A stretch of 64,000 bases of DNA from Nicotiana tabacum (taxonomy: Eukaryota > Streptophyta > Magnoliopsida > Solanales > Solanaceae). Position 1 is the first letter of the stretch. Each line of letters starts with the position of its first letter. Of this stretch, positions 22,082-33,548 are shown one piece after another. Position numbers and translations under genes: made by a program. The notes under the pieces are model-generated. The model had not been told where the DNA came from. It saw nothing but the letters and a program-made list of their open reading frames with translations, and searched no databases. The stretch covers positions 66,384,697 through 66,448,696 of the forward strand of contig NC_134089.1 of the NCBI RefSeq assembly GCF_000715075.1, read 5' to 3'.

Positions 22082-22679
22082 TTGAGCATAGACTTAGTTC
22101 AGGATGCTTTGGAGAAAGTTAAAGTGATTCAGGATAGACTCCATACAGCCCAGTCCAGACAGAAGAGTTACGCGGACCGGAAGGTTCGTGATGTTTCCTA
22201 TATGGTTGGAGAGCGGGTTCTGCTTTGGGTTTCGCTTATGAAGGGTGTTATGAGATTTGGTTAGAAAGGGAAGTTGATTCCGAGGTTTATTGGCCCTTTT
22301 GAGATATTGAGGTGTGTTGGGGAGGTTGCTTATAAGAATGCCCTACCTCCCAGCTTGGCAGGAGTTCATTCGGTATTTCATGTTTCGATGCTCCGGAGGT
22401 ATCACGATGATCCGTCGTACGTGTTGGATTTCAGTTCAGTCCAGTTGGACAAGGATCTATCTTATATTGAGGAGCCAGTGACGATATTGGACAGGCAGGT
22501 TCGAAAGCTGAGGTCAAAGAGCATTGCATCAGTAAAGGTTCAGTGGCGGGGTCAGCCGGTCGAGGAGGTGTCTTGGGAGACTGAGCAGGATATGCGCAGC
22601 CGTTATCCTCATCTTTTCTCTATTTCAGGTATGTCTCTATGCTCGTTCGAGGACGAACAAATGTTTAAGTATGGGAGGA
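22082..22679 (+). pseudogene. E2 integrase C-terminus with chromodomain
   Basis: The stretches 22082-22264 and 22274-22684 give the GPY/F region (KVRDVSYMVGERVLL, then FIGPFEIL) and a chromodomain-like tail (VEEPVTIL-type hinge, RSKSIASVKVQWRGQP, EEVSWETEQDMRSRYPHLF). One stop lies at about 22262. In chromoviruses this tail is thought to read histone marks and direct insertion into heterochromatin, which fits the nested setting. It ends just before the purine tract GTATGGGAGGA. Confidence 0.88.
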
Positions 22680-25397
22680 TGTAATGACCCGGTCGGTCGT
22701 TTTAAGAATTTACGCCCAGATCCCCTATTAACTGCTTTCCCCGTGTTTGTTTCTGCTATTGTGAGTTGCCAGGAAGAATTATTTGGAGTTTCGAAGAGTT
22801 TTGGGACACTTAGTCCCTAAATGAGAGCTTATGTTTTGGAAATTTGATCGTAGTTGGAACAGTGTGAAGACGGCTCGGAATGGAACTTTGATAGTTTTGT
22901 TAGCTCCGTTGGGTGATTTCGGGCTTAGGGGTGTGTTCGGATTATGTTTTGGAGGTCCGTAGCTAATTTAGGCTTGAAATGCCGAAAGTTGAGTTTTTTT
23001 GGAAGTTTACGATTCGATAGTGAGATTTTGATCTAAGGTTTGGAACGGGATTCCGGAAGTTGGAGTAGCTCCGTAGTGTTGAACGTGACGTGTGTGCAAA
23101 ATTTTAGGTCATTCGGACGAGGTTTGATAGACTTTTTGATCGAAAGTGTATTTGTGAGTTTTTTAAGTTCTTAGGCGTGAATCCGATGCTAATTTGTTGA
23201 TTCGATATTGTTTGAGGTGTTTTGGAGATTGGTATAAGTTTGGATAGTGGTATATGACTTGTCTGTGCTTTTGGTTGAGGTCCCAGAGGCCTCGTGATGA
23301 TTTCGGGTGGTTAACGGGAAGATGGAAATTTGGAGTTTGCAGCTTAAGTTCTTTGGGCTGCTGTCATAACCGCATATGCGGTTGATAGGCTGCAAATGCG
23401 ACTCTTGCAGATGCGGAATTAAGCCGCAGAAGCGGCCAGATGAGGAAAGGCAAAGAGCCGCAGGTGCGGATGAGTTCACGCACATGCGTGACTGCAGATG
23501 CGGTAAGTAGGTCACAGGTGCGAACTTAGAGAAATTAATGAGTTTTCGCAGGTGCGGTCATTCTTCCGCAGAAGCAGGACCATAGGTGCGGTCCCTTGAC
23601 TGTAGAAGCGAAATTGCTGGGCAGAAAATAGGATCTTCGAGGATTTAGTTTTAAAAGTTGGAAAATTGATTTGGAGCTCGGGAGAGGGCGATTTTGGGAG
23701 GAATTTGAAGAGGAAATAGTGGGTAGCAATTCCTTAACCCTTTCTAGTTGTATTCCATTAATCTATTGTTAGTTTTTGTCATTTAATTTCGGATTGGAAG
23801 TGAACATTTAGGAAAAATTGGAAGAAAGTTCTTAGACCTATAATTCGAATTTTGATTGCGAATTTGACCTTGGATTTGGATAATTTTGGTATGCATGAAC
23901 TCGTGAGAGGATGAGGATTCTGAAAATATAAATTTTACCCGATTCCGAGACGTGGGCCCGAGGGGCATTTTGGTCATTTTTACCTAATTTCGCGTATTAG
24001 CTTAGAGTTTATTTGTAGAATCAGTTACTTGAAGTGTTATTTACATTATGCAATTGATTTGAATAGATTTGGGCCATTTGGAGTCGAGTACTCATGGCAA
24101 GAACGTGGTTTCGGATTGATTTTGAGTAGGTTCGAGGTAAGTGGCTTGCCTAACCTTATGTGGGGGACTTTCCCTTAGGATTGGTATTATGATAATTGAA
24201 ATGCCTTGTACGTGAGGTGACGAGTGTGTACTTGTGCTAATTATTGAAAATCATGTTTTCACTAAAATAGCTTAAATTGTGTCTTTCCTTGCCTGCTTGT
24301 CCTACTTGGAATTTAAGATTGTTGTTAGTGTAGAGAAGCATGTCTAATTGACTTAATTGCTTTATTTGCTTTAACTGCCTTATTTGTATTTACATGAAGC
24401 ATGCTAGGTTAGAATTGCTTGTGTTACTTTGGTATAAAGTTGAGTTTAATTAAGTATTCCTTGTGCTATTGTTGTGTATTTTACTTTGGGACTACGGGAC
24501 GACATCAGGGGAGATCCCCTGTACGTATTTATAATTTGAACTGAAGTGCGGGATACCGAGAGATCCCCAGCACATATATTGAGGATACCAAGATATCCCT
24601 AGCATATATTGAAGATACGAAGAGATCCCTAGCATACATTGAGAATACCAAGAGATTCCTAACATATATTGAGGGTACTAAGAGATCCTCGGGATACTGA
24701 GAGATCCCTGGGATACTGAGAGATCCCCGGTTGTTATATTTGTGAAGAGTGGTATTTCCATGTGATTGTTTTTGTCTCTATTTCAGTTGTTGTTATCCTT
24801 ATTATCCTGTATTAATTCTTACTATTACATTTCAACTGTACTGCCTATCTTATTCTGTTATACCTTATATTTCATTTAATCTCAGTGGGCCCTGACCTTC
24901 CTCATCACTACCCGACCGAGGTTAGGCTTGGCACTTACTGAGTACCGTTGCGGTGTACTCATGCCCTTTCTACGCATGTTTTTCATATGCATATCCAGGT
25001 ACCTCCATTCAGACTTATCACTTGTGAGACGAGGCGTTTGTAGAGACTCCGAGGTATATCTGTCGTGTCCGCAGACTGAAGAGTCCCTTTCTACTCTCCC
25101 TTTTTGTATTAGCCCTTCTGTATTTTCGTTCCTTTGTTAGATATTCTAGAGTTAGATGCTTGTAGACATTCAAAGGCTTGTGATCATGAGATTCCGGTTT
25201 TTGGGAAATCTTATTAGTTTTCGAGAGCTGGTATTGTGAATGTCGAGCGGCACTTTAAATACTGTTTTATTTCACTATTTCAGTTTTTAATTATTTCTTC
25301 CGCAAATTGGTTTATTTTCCGCATTGTTAGGCGTACCTAGTCGTAGAGACTAGGTGCCGTCACAATGGTTCAGAGAGGGCAAACCGGGGTCGTGACA
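22680..25397 (+). mobile_element. E2 3' LTR (2718 bp)
   Basis: It starts TGTAATGACCCGG after the purine tract and ends GGGGTCGTGACA. It is collinear with 10789-13489. The donor-like GAGGTAAGT is intact at 24135-24142, but the acceptor-like CAG has become CAT (about 24990). The hairpin CCTAGTC-GTAGA-GACTAGG at 25336-25354 is perfect. Confidence 0.92.
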
Positions 25398-25402
25398 GTT
25401 TG

Positions 25403-25971
25403 GCAGGTAGTTACAGGAAATTTGTAGAAGGATTTTCTTCCCTTTCAGCAGCTTTAACAAAGTTGATTCATAAGGGAGCAAAGTTTCAATGGACTGACGC
25501 TTGCGAATGGAGTTTTCAGGCCTTAAAGGACAGATTAACTTCAGCACCAGTTTTAACGCTCCCAGAAGGGACCGATGGTTATGTGATCTATTGTGACGCT
25601 TTCGGCGTTGGATTGGGTTGTGTGATGATGCATCATGGTAAGGTTGTGGCTTATGCTTCTAGACAACTAAGAGAGCACGAGAAGAACTACCTGACCCACG
25701 ATCTAGAGTTAGCCGCGGTGATTCATGCACTAAAAATGTGGAGGCACTACTTATATGGCATTCATGTTGATATTTCTATGGATCATAAAAGCCTCCAGTA
25801 CATCTTCAAGAAAAAGGAATTGAATCTACATCAAAGGAGATGGTTGGAGCTACTTAAAGACTATGACGTTGATATTTTGTACCATCCTTTGAAGGCGAAC
25901 ATAGTAGCCGACGCCCTCAGCCGTAGATATATAGGTAGCCTATCGTATTTACAGCCAGAAAGAGGGGAATA
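25403..25971 (+). pseudogene. E1 RT connection and RNase H (continuation after E2)
   Basis: The frame resumes in mid-motif ([14 protein letters not shown]) and is open for about 190 codons. The RNase H blocks are [12 protein letters not shown] (first Asp), [51 protein letters not shown] and [10 protein letters not shown]. The usual YTDH is SMDH here. It ends in a stop at 25970. This is the best preserved domain of E1. Confidence 0.92.
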
Positions 25972-27062
25972 GCCTATGGGGTTCATCAGCTAGCTAGTCT
26001 TGGAGTTCGGTTACTGGACTCAGGTGATATTGGAATTACTCTTCAGGATACGACAACATCCTCTTTCGTAATTGAAGTAAAGGAACGCCAGTACGAGGAT
26101 CCTATGTTAGTTCATTATAGGGATACCATTCTTCATAAGGAGAAGACACCGTTTGAAATTACAGAAGATGGAGTCCTCAGATATCAAGGGCGATTATGTG
26201 TGCCTAATGTTGCAGGGCTGTATCGGCAGGTTATGGGAGAAACCCATTATTCTCGTTATTCTATCCATCCAGGAGCAACAAAGATGTATCATGATATCAA
26301 GGAAGTATATTGGTGGGATGGAATGAAAAAGGATATAGCAGAATTTGTTGCCCAGTGTCCTAACTATCAGCAGGTTAAGATTGAGCATCAAAAACCTGAT
26401 GGGTTATTGCAAGCTATGGAGATTCCGACTTGGAAATGGAAGTAATCAATAAGTACATCATCGTAGGTTTACCTCGTACCCAGCGTAAGTTCGACTCGAT
26501 ATGGGTGATTGTTGATAGGCTTACAAAGTCAGCCCATTTTCTGCTCGTTAGGACAACATATTCCTCAGAGGATTATGCAAGACTTTATATTAAGGAGATA
26601 GTACGACTGTATGGTGTCCCCGCATCTATTATCTCGGATAGAGGAGCTCAATTTACAGCTAACTTCTGTAGGTCCTTCCAAAAAGGATTGGGGACTCAAG
26701 TAAGTCTTAGTACAACATTTCATCCCCAGACAGACAGACAGGCTGAACGTACTATTCAGACTCTGGAAGACATGTTACGAGCTTGTGTAATCGACTTCAA
26801 AGGTAGCTGGGATGATCATCTGCCGCTTATTGAGTTCGCGTATAATAATAGCTACCATTCCATCATTCAGATGGCTCCATACGAAGCTCTTTACGGACGA
26901 AAGTGTAGGTTGCCTATAGGGTGGTTCGATATTTGAGAATCTGAATTACATGGGCTAGACCTGGTTTAGCGAGCCATAGAAAAAGTGAAGTTAATCCAGG
27001 ATCGACTATTGATAGCTCAGAGTTTCTGACGTGCAGCGACGAGATTTAGAGTTCGGGGTTGA
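25972..27062 (+). pseudogene. E1 integrase
   Basis: The zinc domain is at 26104-26445 (HYSRYSIHPGATKMY; the second CxxC reads CPNYQQ with the last Cys as Tyr). The core is at 26430-26936, with [13 protein letters not shown] (second Asp) and [13 protein letters not shown] (Glu). The first catalytic Asp, in the MDF position before VGLPRTQ, reads K-Y, so the active site is lost. A frameshift lies at about 26435. Further stops follow in ERP-type linker sequence up to about 27060. Confidence 0.9.
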
Positions 27063-27468
27063 TGACTAGGTATTCTTAAAGGTGTCACCTATAAAGGGTG
27101 TGATGATATTTGGCAAGAAAGGGAAACTTAGCCCACGGTATATTGGACCTTATAGGATCATTCAGATAGTGGGCCAAGTAGCTTATGAGTTAGAATTGCC
27201 CTCGGAATTGAAGTCTGTCCATCTGGTTTTTCACGTATCTATGTTACAGAAGTGTATTGGCGATCCTACCTGAGTGGTGCCCACGGATGATGTACAGATT
27301 ATAGAGGACTTGTCATACGAGGAAATTCCGGTTGCCATCATAGACCGGCAAATCCGCAAGCTACGGAATAAGGAGGTAGCCTTCGTGAAAATAGTTTGGA
27401 GGAACAATAATATGGAAGAAATGACTTGGGAGGTTGAGGAAGACATGAAGTCTAGATATACCTACTAA
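27063..27468 (+). pseudogene. E1 chromodomain-containing integrase C-terminus
   Basis: The stretch 27082-27273 holds SPIKGVMIFGKKGKLSPRYIGPY and VHLVFHVSMLQKC, the GPY/F module. After a stop at 27271 the stretch 27274-27468 holds the chromodomain (LSYEEIPVAIIDRQIRKLRN, VKIVWRNNNMEEMTWEVEEDM). The order and the W/E-rich pattern are those of the chromovirus C-terminus. Confidence 0.88.
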
Positions 27469-27723
27469 TTTCCTCTTCTAAAGAAGGGTCCGACCGAGAT
27501 GTCATAACCTTAAGGTACGTGTATGGATTCTGGTGTCAGTTATTATCATTGGTCGCATGAGGCCATTGTCGTTATTGATGATTGTGATCCTATGTGGCGT
27601 TGAATTATTAAGTTTCTACAGGACGAGCTAGTAGTAGTATTGTTACAAAGGCGACTCTGCCCAGGGTTATATAGATCCCGGAGAGTTAAACATTCGAGGA
27701 CGAATATTTCTAAGGGGGAAGGA
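27469..27723 (+). other. E1 3' spacer and polypurine tract
   Basis: This is non-coding sequence between pol and the 3' LTR, ending in the purine tract AAGGGGGAAGGA (27712-27723) directly before TGTTACATC. A CATTCGAGGACGAA block near 27690 resembles the pol-LTR junction of E2 (22645). Confidence 0.8.
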
Positions 27724-28632
27724 TGTTACATCTCGCGTTATCGTACACTAAACGTTTCGTCTTCAGTTAATTGACGCAGACTCGGGGGTGAGATTAACTT
27801 GCGGTTAACATATTTATACTATTTATAACAAGCGATAAGTAAGTGTCATGAAGGATAAATGGTACCTGAATTAAAGAAAATGAGTTTCATTGAAAGTGGC
27901 CAATTTGGGATAAAATACGTCTCGAGCGATAATACCCGATAATTAGGAACTAGTACCATGCAAGGTACCACATGACCATGGTAGTGTAATGTATAAAGTA
28001 TATTAAAAAATAAGTAGTATTTTTAGGTAATTTGAGATAATTTTTAAATAATACAAGTAATTGGTTAATTACAGGATAACGGGATATTACCTAGTTAACT
28101 AATAAGTGGATAGAAATTAATGAATTACATGTGGCAAGAAGCCATAAAATTGGAAATGACTAAGTAGTCATTTATGCCTAGGTGGTTACCTAAGCATTAA
28201 ATGGAAATTAATGAGTAACAAAACAAGACTTCTAACAAAGTCTTGTTACATTGGCATATTAGACAAAAGAGAACAAAAAAACGTTATCAAGTAAAAGGTA
28301 AACCTATATTCTTGCTTGATGTCCAGAAAGCATCAAAGAAGTGAACAGAAGCATCTTGGTTTGATGTATAGAAAGCTTCAAAATATGCAAATTTTATTCA
28401 AGTAATTTCAAAGAAGCAGAAGCAGATTTCGTTCAAAGAATTCAAAAAGCATAATCTTAATCCGATTTTTTTGGGTTCTAAGTTCAATCAACGAAGGTTT
28501 TCAAACGGAATATTATACGGTGTTTTCCCTACTCCAGGTATTCTTAGACCATCCCTTATTTCTTTTGGCATGGTCCAAATTATACAGAAGAAACGAACAA
28601 ACTCATAGTTTTCATAAATTACTCTATTCATG

Positions 28633-31148
28633 GAATTCCGAGCATCGGAATGGAATTCCGAGAGTTGCAGTAGTTCCGTTGTGTCATTTGGGATGTGTGT
28701 GCAAAATTGCAGGTCGTTTGGACGAGGTTTGATATACTTTTTGATCGAAAGCGTGTTTCTAGAGTTTTTAGAATTCTTAAGCTTGAATCCGATGAAAAGT
28801 AGGAGTTTTGATGTTGTTTTGAGCATTCCGAAGGTTGGAACAAGTTTGAATGATGTTTTAGGATTGGTTTGCAGGTCTGGTTGAGGTCCCGGGGGCCTCA
28901 GGTGTGTTTCGGATGCTCAACGGGTCGTTTTGGAACTTGTAGAATTGCAGAAAAATCTGGTATCAGGTTTCCTTAATCGCATTTGCGACCTTCCCTTCGC
29001 GTTCGCGTAGTGTAATTTCGGAGGGTGATTAAATCGTTCTTCATGATTGCATCATTTGGCTCGCGATCGCGGAATTCTACCCCCTCCTCCTTCGGGTTCG
29101 CTTCCCCCTTTCTGCGTTCGCGTAGTAGAACTAGGAGCCAGGGGTACAGTGACCTTTTTTCCCTTCGCATCCACATTGATTTTTCCGCGAATGCGTAAGC
29201 CTGCCCTTTTCTTCTTCACGTTCGCATGCCCCATCTCACGTACGCGTAGCCCAGTTCAGGAGACATCAATTTTTACTCTTCGCTATTGCGTTGAACAAAA
29301 CACCTAGGCAGAATTTAAAACCCAAAATCGAGGGTTTATACAATAATTCATATTTTGGACTTGGGAGCTCGGGAGATTGCGATTATTGAAGAGATTTTCA
29401 CCTGGGCAATTTGGGTAAGTGATTCCTACTTGGTTTAGACTAATTTCCATGAATCTATACTTAAATCCATCCTTTAATTTCGAAATTTTGGTGGAAATTG
29501 GGGGAAAAGTTCTTAGACCAAGAAATTGAGTTTTGATTGGGGATTTGACATCGGATTTGGATAATTTTGGTATGGTTAGACCCATGAGAGTGTGAGAATT
29601 CTGAAACTATAAATTTTACCCGATTCCGAGACGTGGGCCCCAGGGGCATTTTGGTCATTTTACCTAATTTCGCATATTAGCTTAGAATTTAATTGTAGAA
29701 TCAGTTACTTGAAGTGTTATTTACATTATGAAATTGAATTGAATAGATTTGGGTCATTTGGAGTCGAGTACTCGTGGCAAGAGCGTGGTTTCGGATTGAT
29801 TTTGAGGCGGTTCGAGGTAAGTGGATTGTCTAACCTTTTATGGGGGACCTTCCCCTTAGGATATGATATATTTGATAATTGAAATGCATTGTACGTGAGG
29901 CGACGAGCGCATACTTGAGCTAATTGTTGAAAATCCGTTTTTCCCTTAAGTATTTAAATTGAGTTCTTTTTTCCTGTTTTATTGTACTTGTGAATTTAGC
30001 CTGTTGCTAGTTTAGAAAAGCATGTTTAGTTGACTTAATAGCCTATTTGCTTAAACTGCCTTAACTGCATTACGTGAAGCATGTTAGGCTAGAATTAACT
30101 GTTTACTTGGTACGAAATTTAGCTTAATTGGGTATTCTTGTGTTGCTGCTGTGTGTTTTTACTTTGGAACTATAGGACGACATCCCGGGAGATCCCATGT
30201 ACGTATTTATGATCTGAATTGAGGTGCGGGATACCAAGATATCCCTAGCATATATTGAGGATACCAAGAGATTCTCGGGATACCAAAAGATCCCTAGCAT
30301 ATATTGAGGATACCGAGAGATCCTTGGGATACCGAGAGATCCCTAGCATATATTGAGGATATCGAGAGATCCTCGGGATACCAAGGGATCTCTAGCATAT
30401 ATTAAGGATACCAGGATATCCTCAGGATACCAAGATATTCCTAGCATATATTGAGGATACCAAGAGATCCCCAGTTATCATCCTTGTTATGAGTGGTACT
30501 TCCTTGTGGTTTGCCTTCATCTCTACTTCCATTATTGTACTCTTATATCCTATGTAGATTCTTACTGTAGATTTTCAATTGTACGACTTATCTTATCTTG
30601 TCATCTTTATATTTATTTAATCTCAGTAGGGCCGTGACCTTCCTCGTCACTACCCAAACGAAGTTAGTCTTGGCACTTACTGTGTATTGCTCTAGTGTAC
30701 TCATGCCGCTTCTGTGCATGTTTTTCATGTGCAGATCCAGGTACCGCTACTCAGGACTATCATCCTTAAGGAGGCGACTGCTCTAGAGACTTCGAGGTGC
30801 ATCTGCCTTGTCCGTAGACCGAGAAGTCCCTTTCTATTCCTGCTTTTTAGTATTTAGCCCTTCTATATTTTTTTGTATTCTTATTAGACATTCCGGAGTT
30901 AGAGCTATGTAGTATTGATCTTAGCTTGTGATTCGTGGGTTTTCAGGTCTTGGATTTATGTATTGGTATTGAGAGTTAAACATGGTATGAGTCGAGCGGC
31001 ACATTTAAACATTGTTACTACTTTATTTCTGTTTTAAATTGTTTTACTTCCGAAAATTTTGGTTTTTCTTCCGCAAATTAGGCTTACCTAGTCGTAGAGA
31101 CTAGGTGTAGTAACGATGGTTCACGGAGGGCGAACCGGGGTCATGACA
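28633..31148 (+). mobile_element. 5'-truncated chromovirus LTR inside E1 3' LTR
   Basis: The sequence corresponds to E2 LTR from about position 11150 of that copy to its end (GACCGGGGTCATGACA). It includes a CG-rich array of TTCGCGTTCGCG type (28977-29250), donor-like GAGGTAAGT (29817), a long minisatellite (30229-30478), acceptor-like TTTTTCATGTGCAG (30734) and a perfect hairpin (31087-31105). The first 350 or so bases are missing together with part of the host LTR, so a deletion removed the left junction. It is a different subfamily from E2. Confidence 0.8.
30229..30478 (+). repeat. LTR minisatellite, longest copy
   Basis: This is the 'gataccaagagatcc / tagcatatattga' unit repeated over about 250 bp. 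It is the largest array of this type in the window. Confidence 0.85.
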
Positions 31149-31819
31149 ACGCCCATACCTATGAATGAAACTACATTTATACGCACGTGCATGACATTAT
31201 AAACGTTTAAGAATTTACAAAGATATTTAGATTTAATGATGTGTTTCTTTATTCCATGTTTCATTTATATCTTTTATATACTAATTTTCATGCCTTACAT
31301 ACTAAGTACATTTTTCGTACTGATGCCCTATTGTACGGGGTTTGCGTTTCATGCCCATAGGTGCAGGTAGGCAAGTTGACGGTCCCCTTCTTAGGATCCC
31401 TGATCAGCGAGAGTTAGCGTGTTCCACTTGATCCAGAGTTGCTTTTGATTTTGGTACGATACATTTGTGTGTTTGGTACGATTTGTTTGTATATATATAT
31501 ATGGATATGACGTGGCTCAGTTCCGTCTTTGTACAGTTATGTTTCTATTAGAGGTCTGTGGACAGCATGTCTAGTTGGGTTGTATGTGGCCTTGTCGGCT
31601 TTCAATTTTGGATGTATAGTTGTCTATAGTAGCCTTGCCAGCTCGCTCACTGTATTTTACATGTATACGTACATATGCCTTATTGGCAGATTTCCTATGT
31701 GTATGTTATTTTCGTAATTCAGCAGATGTTATTCAAGTTCATACCTTAGACGCATGCCTAGGGTGTTTGACAAGTAGGACTCAGGCACCCGTCGCGGCCC
31801 ATCGGTTTGGGTCGTGACA

Positions 31820-32948
31820 CGAGCTTACCCTTTTCATGCTAGAGATCATGTTTTAGGATTATCATTTCCTAAATTGGCCAAGTTGGGAATTTATGGGATC
31901 ATTTCCAAATTGATTTAGACATAGTCATGGTTTATATGATGAAATCTCATCCACATTTATTTATTTCCATGTCCTTGTGAACATTGTTGACAAATTGTGA
32001 GCGTAGGTATTTGATAATGATTTGACTTATTACATTGTTGTGATTATGGCACATGTGGACATATTGTGGCCAATTGTTTGGGCGTTGGCACGAGGTTATT
32101 GCCTTGCAATTGTGATTGATATTGCTATTGTGACAGGTGTAGAGTGATAAGAGTAGATATTGCTATTGTGTCAGTTGCGGAGCAATAAATGCAGATATTG
32201 CTATTGTGTTAGGTGAGGAGTGTTAAGGATGTATATTGCTATTGTGTCAGGTGCAGAACGATAAGGGTGTATATTGCTATAAGTGATAAGGGTGGATATT
32301 GTTATTGTGAAAAAATATAGGTATGACTTGTCATATATCTGTGTTTTTATTTGATGACTTGTTGTCAAAACTATTGCGTTGAGTTGCTATCACATGTTCT
32401 AAAGAGAATGTTGATATTGTTTTTTTTGTTATACATTCTATTACCAATTATTGATATATTTTACAAGTTATTTGACTATTGAGTATCGTATGACTTCAAC
32501 CTCGTTACTGCTTCAGCGAGGTTAGTCTTGATACTTACTAGGTATTGATTGTGGTGAACTCATACTAGATTCCTACATATTTTTGTGAAGATCCAGGTGT
32601 TGGACGCAACTATCCTAGGGAGTGAGAGCATACATTAGTTGCGAGGATTCAAGCTAGAGCTGTATGACCATCACAGTCCCTTGGAGTCCCAACCCTATGA
32701 TGATACTGCTATTTTTATTTTCAAATAGTATTGTATTTTGAGACTTCTTATGTACATAGTTTAGAGTGCATGACTCTATACTACCTAGTTGCATTTTGGC
32801 TATTTCTAGTCTTATATTATCATTACTGTCACTGTTCAGTCTTATTATATCATGTTTTAGGTGTTTTAGTCTTGTTAAGTGGTTGGCTTACTTAGTTTTA
32901 TAGACTAGGTAACATCAAGACCCTCGTGGTAAGATTTGGGTCGTGACA
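31820..32948 (+). mobile_element. LTR 'LA', second part
   Basis: This is the continuation of 3347-3581 after E1. It contains a tandem repeat (32118-32315), the conserved block GAGGTTAGTCTTGATACTTACT (about 32518), ATTTTTGTGAAG-ATCCAGG (acceptor-like), the hairpin 32891-32909 and the end GGGTCGTGACA at 32948. No primer site follows, so it is a solo or 3' LTR. Confidence 0.75.
32118..32315 (+). repeat. Tandem repeat in LTR LA, about 38 bp unit
   Basis: Five to six degenerate units start GATATTGCTATTGTG and continue TCAGGTGCAGAGNGATAAGGGT. Like the minisatellites of the other LTRs, the array lies between the donor-like and acceptor-like sites. Confidence 0.85.
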
Positions 32949-33548
32949 GTTTCTTCCTCATAGACTTGCTTTATTGAGAAAGGTTTAGTTGTTATGTTTG
33001 TCAAACATTCTCGTGATTTCTCTTATTCTATCATTTTACTATTACTTGTGTTTTCTCTTGTTATTTCTCTTGCTTATGAACTGCACATGCCATATTTGTG
33101 AGTACCTTTTGACTTAAAAACCTCGCCACTACTTTACCAAGGTTAATCAAAATACTTACTAAGTACATGAGGTCAGTTGTACTCAATTACTCTTTTGCAT
33201 CCTACGTGTAGATATTTGGAGCTAAGCAGATGTGGAGTTCGAGGTCAAGCATTGAAGACTACAACATTCCAGCGATCTCATATCATCTTGTTCATGGTAG
33301 TATAAGACTTGTATTTCTATTTCTGTAACTTTCAAACAAATGATGTATGTCTTCTTGCCAATGTTATAATTCAAATCTTAGTTGCTCATGTCTTGTGCCA
33401 CTAGTTCTTCGGATTAGTTGAGTTAATTTCCGCATTCTTATTTATTATATTGATGATATTCAGTTTGAGTAATAGAATGTATTAGTTGGCTTATCTAGCC
33501 AGTTGGGTTAGGCACCATCACCACTTGGTGGGATTTTAGATCGTGACA
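32949..33548 (+). mobile_element. LTR 'LB', 3' part of a 5' LTR
   Basis: It resumes after LA with its own copy of the conserved block (CCAAGGTTAATCAAAATACTTACT, about 33138), a hairpin with changed sequence (33494-33512) and the end GATCGTGACA. AGTTCTTATCAGACCCC follows, a degenerate initiator-Met-type primer site, so this is a 5' LTR. Confidence 0.7.

Larger units (their letters stand above)
10789..25397 (+). mobile_element. E2: chromovirus (Tekay/Del-like) nested in E1
   Basis: This is a complete structure: LTRs 10789-13489 and 22680-25397, a primer site, gag, protease, RT, RNase H, integrase with a chromodomain, and a purine tract GTATGGGAGGA before the 3' LTR. The two LTRs are near-identical to the eye apart from point changes and small indels. 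E2 splits the E1 RT. Its own gag is split by the Ogre-type solo LTR E3. Frameshifts, stops, a missing capsid core and a small integrase deletion make it inactive. Confidence 0.92.
3582..31819 (+). mobile_element. E1: chromovirus (Ty3/Gypsy, Tekay/Del-like), complete but nested and decayed
   Basis: The layout is 5' LTR, tRNA-iMet-like primer site, gag, PR, RT, RNase H, IN with a chromodomain, polypurine tract and 3' LTR. The element order and the C-terminal chromodomain define a chromovirus. Its LTRs start near TGTTACATCTCGC and end GGTCGTGACA/GTGATA; without later insertions each is about 1.95 kb. The internal region is split at 10789 by E2 and resumes at 25398. It sits in LTR LA, whose two halves flank it. 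I see no clear 5 bp target duplication (left TATAT/TATGAG region, right CGAGC). Many stops and frameshifts make it inactive. Confidence 0.85.
27724..31819 (+). mobile_element. E1 3' LTR (carries a truncated LTR)
   Basis: It runs from TGTTACATCTCGCG to GGTCGTGACA. It matches 3582-7901, except that 28633-31148 is foreign and the counterpart of 4490-4837 is missing. Its own sequence therefore totals about 1.58 kb, against 1.95 kb in the 5' LTR. Confidence 0.88.

Noticed and set aside
28973..29307. Overlapping frames rich in R, G and S
   Set aside because: They arise from the CG-rich word array of the truncated LTR and are not conserved.
3585..31824. A 5 bp target duplication for E1
   Set aside because: No matching 5-mer was found beside the degenerate 5' LTR start and the 3' LTR end, so insertion is argued from the split LTR LA only.
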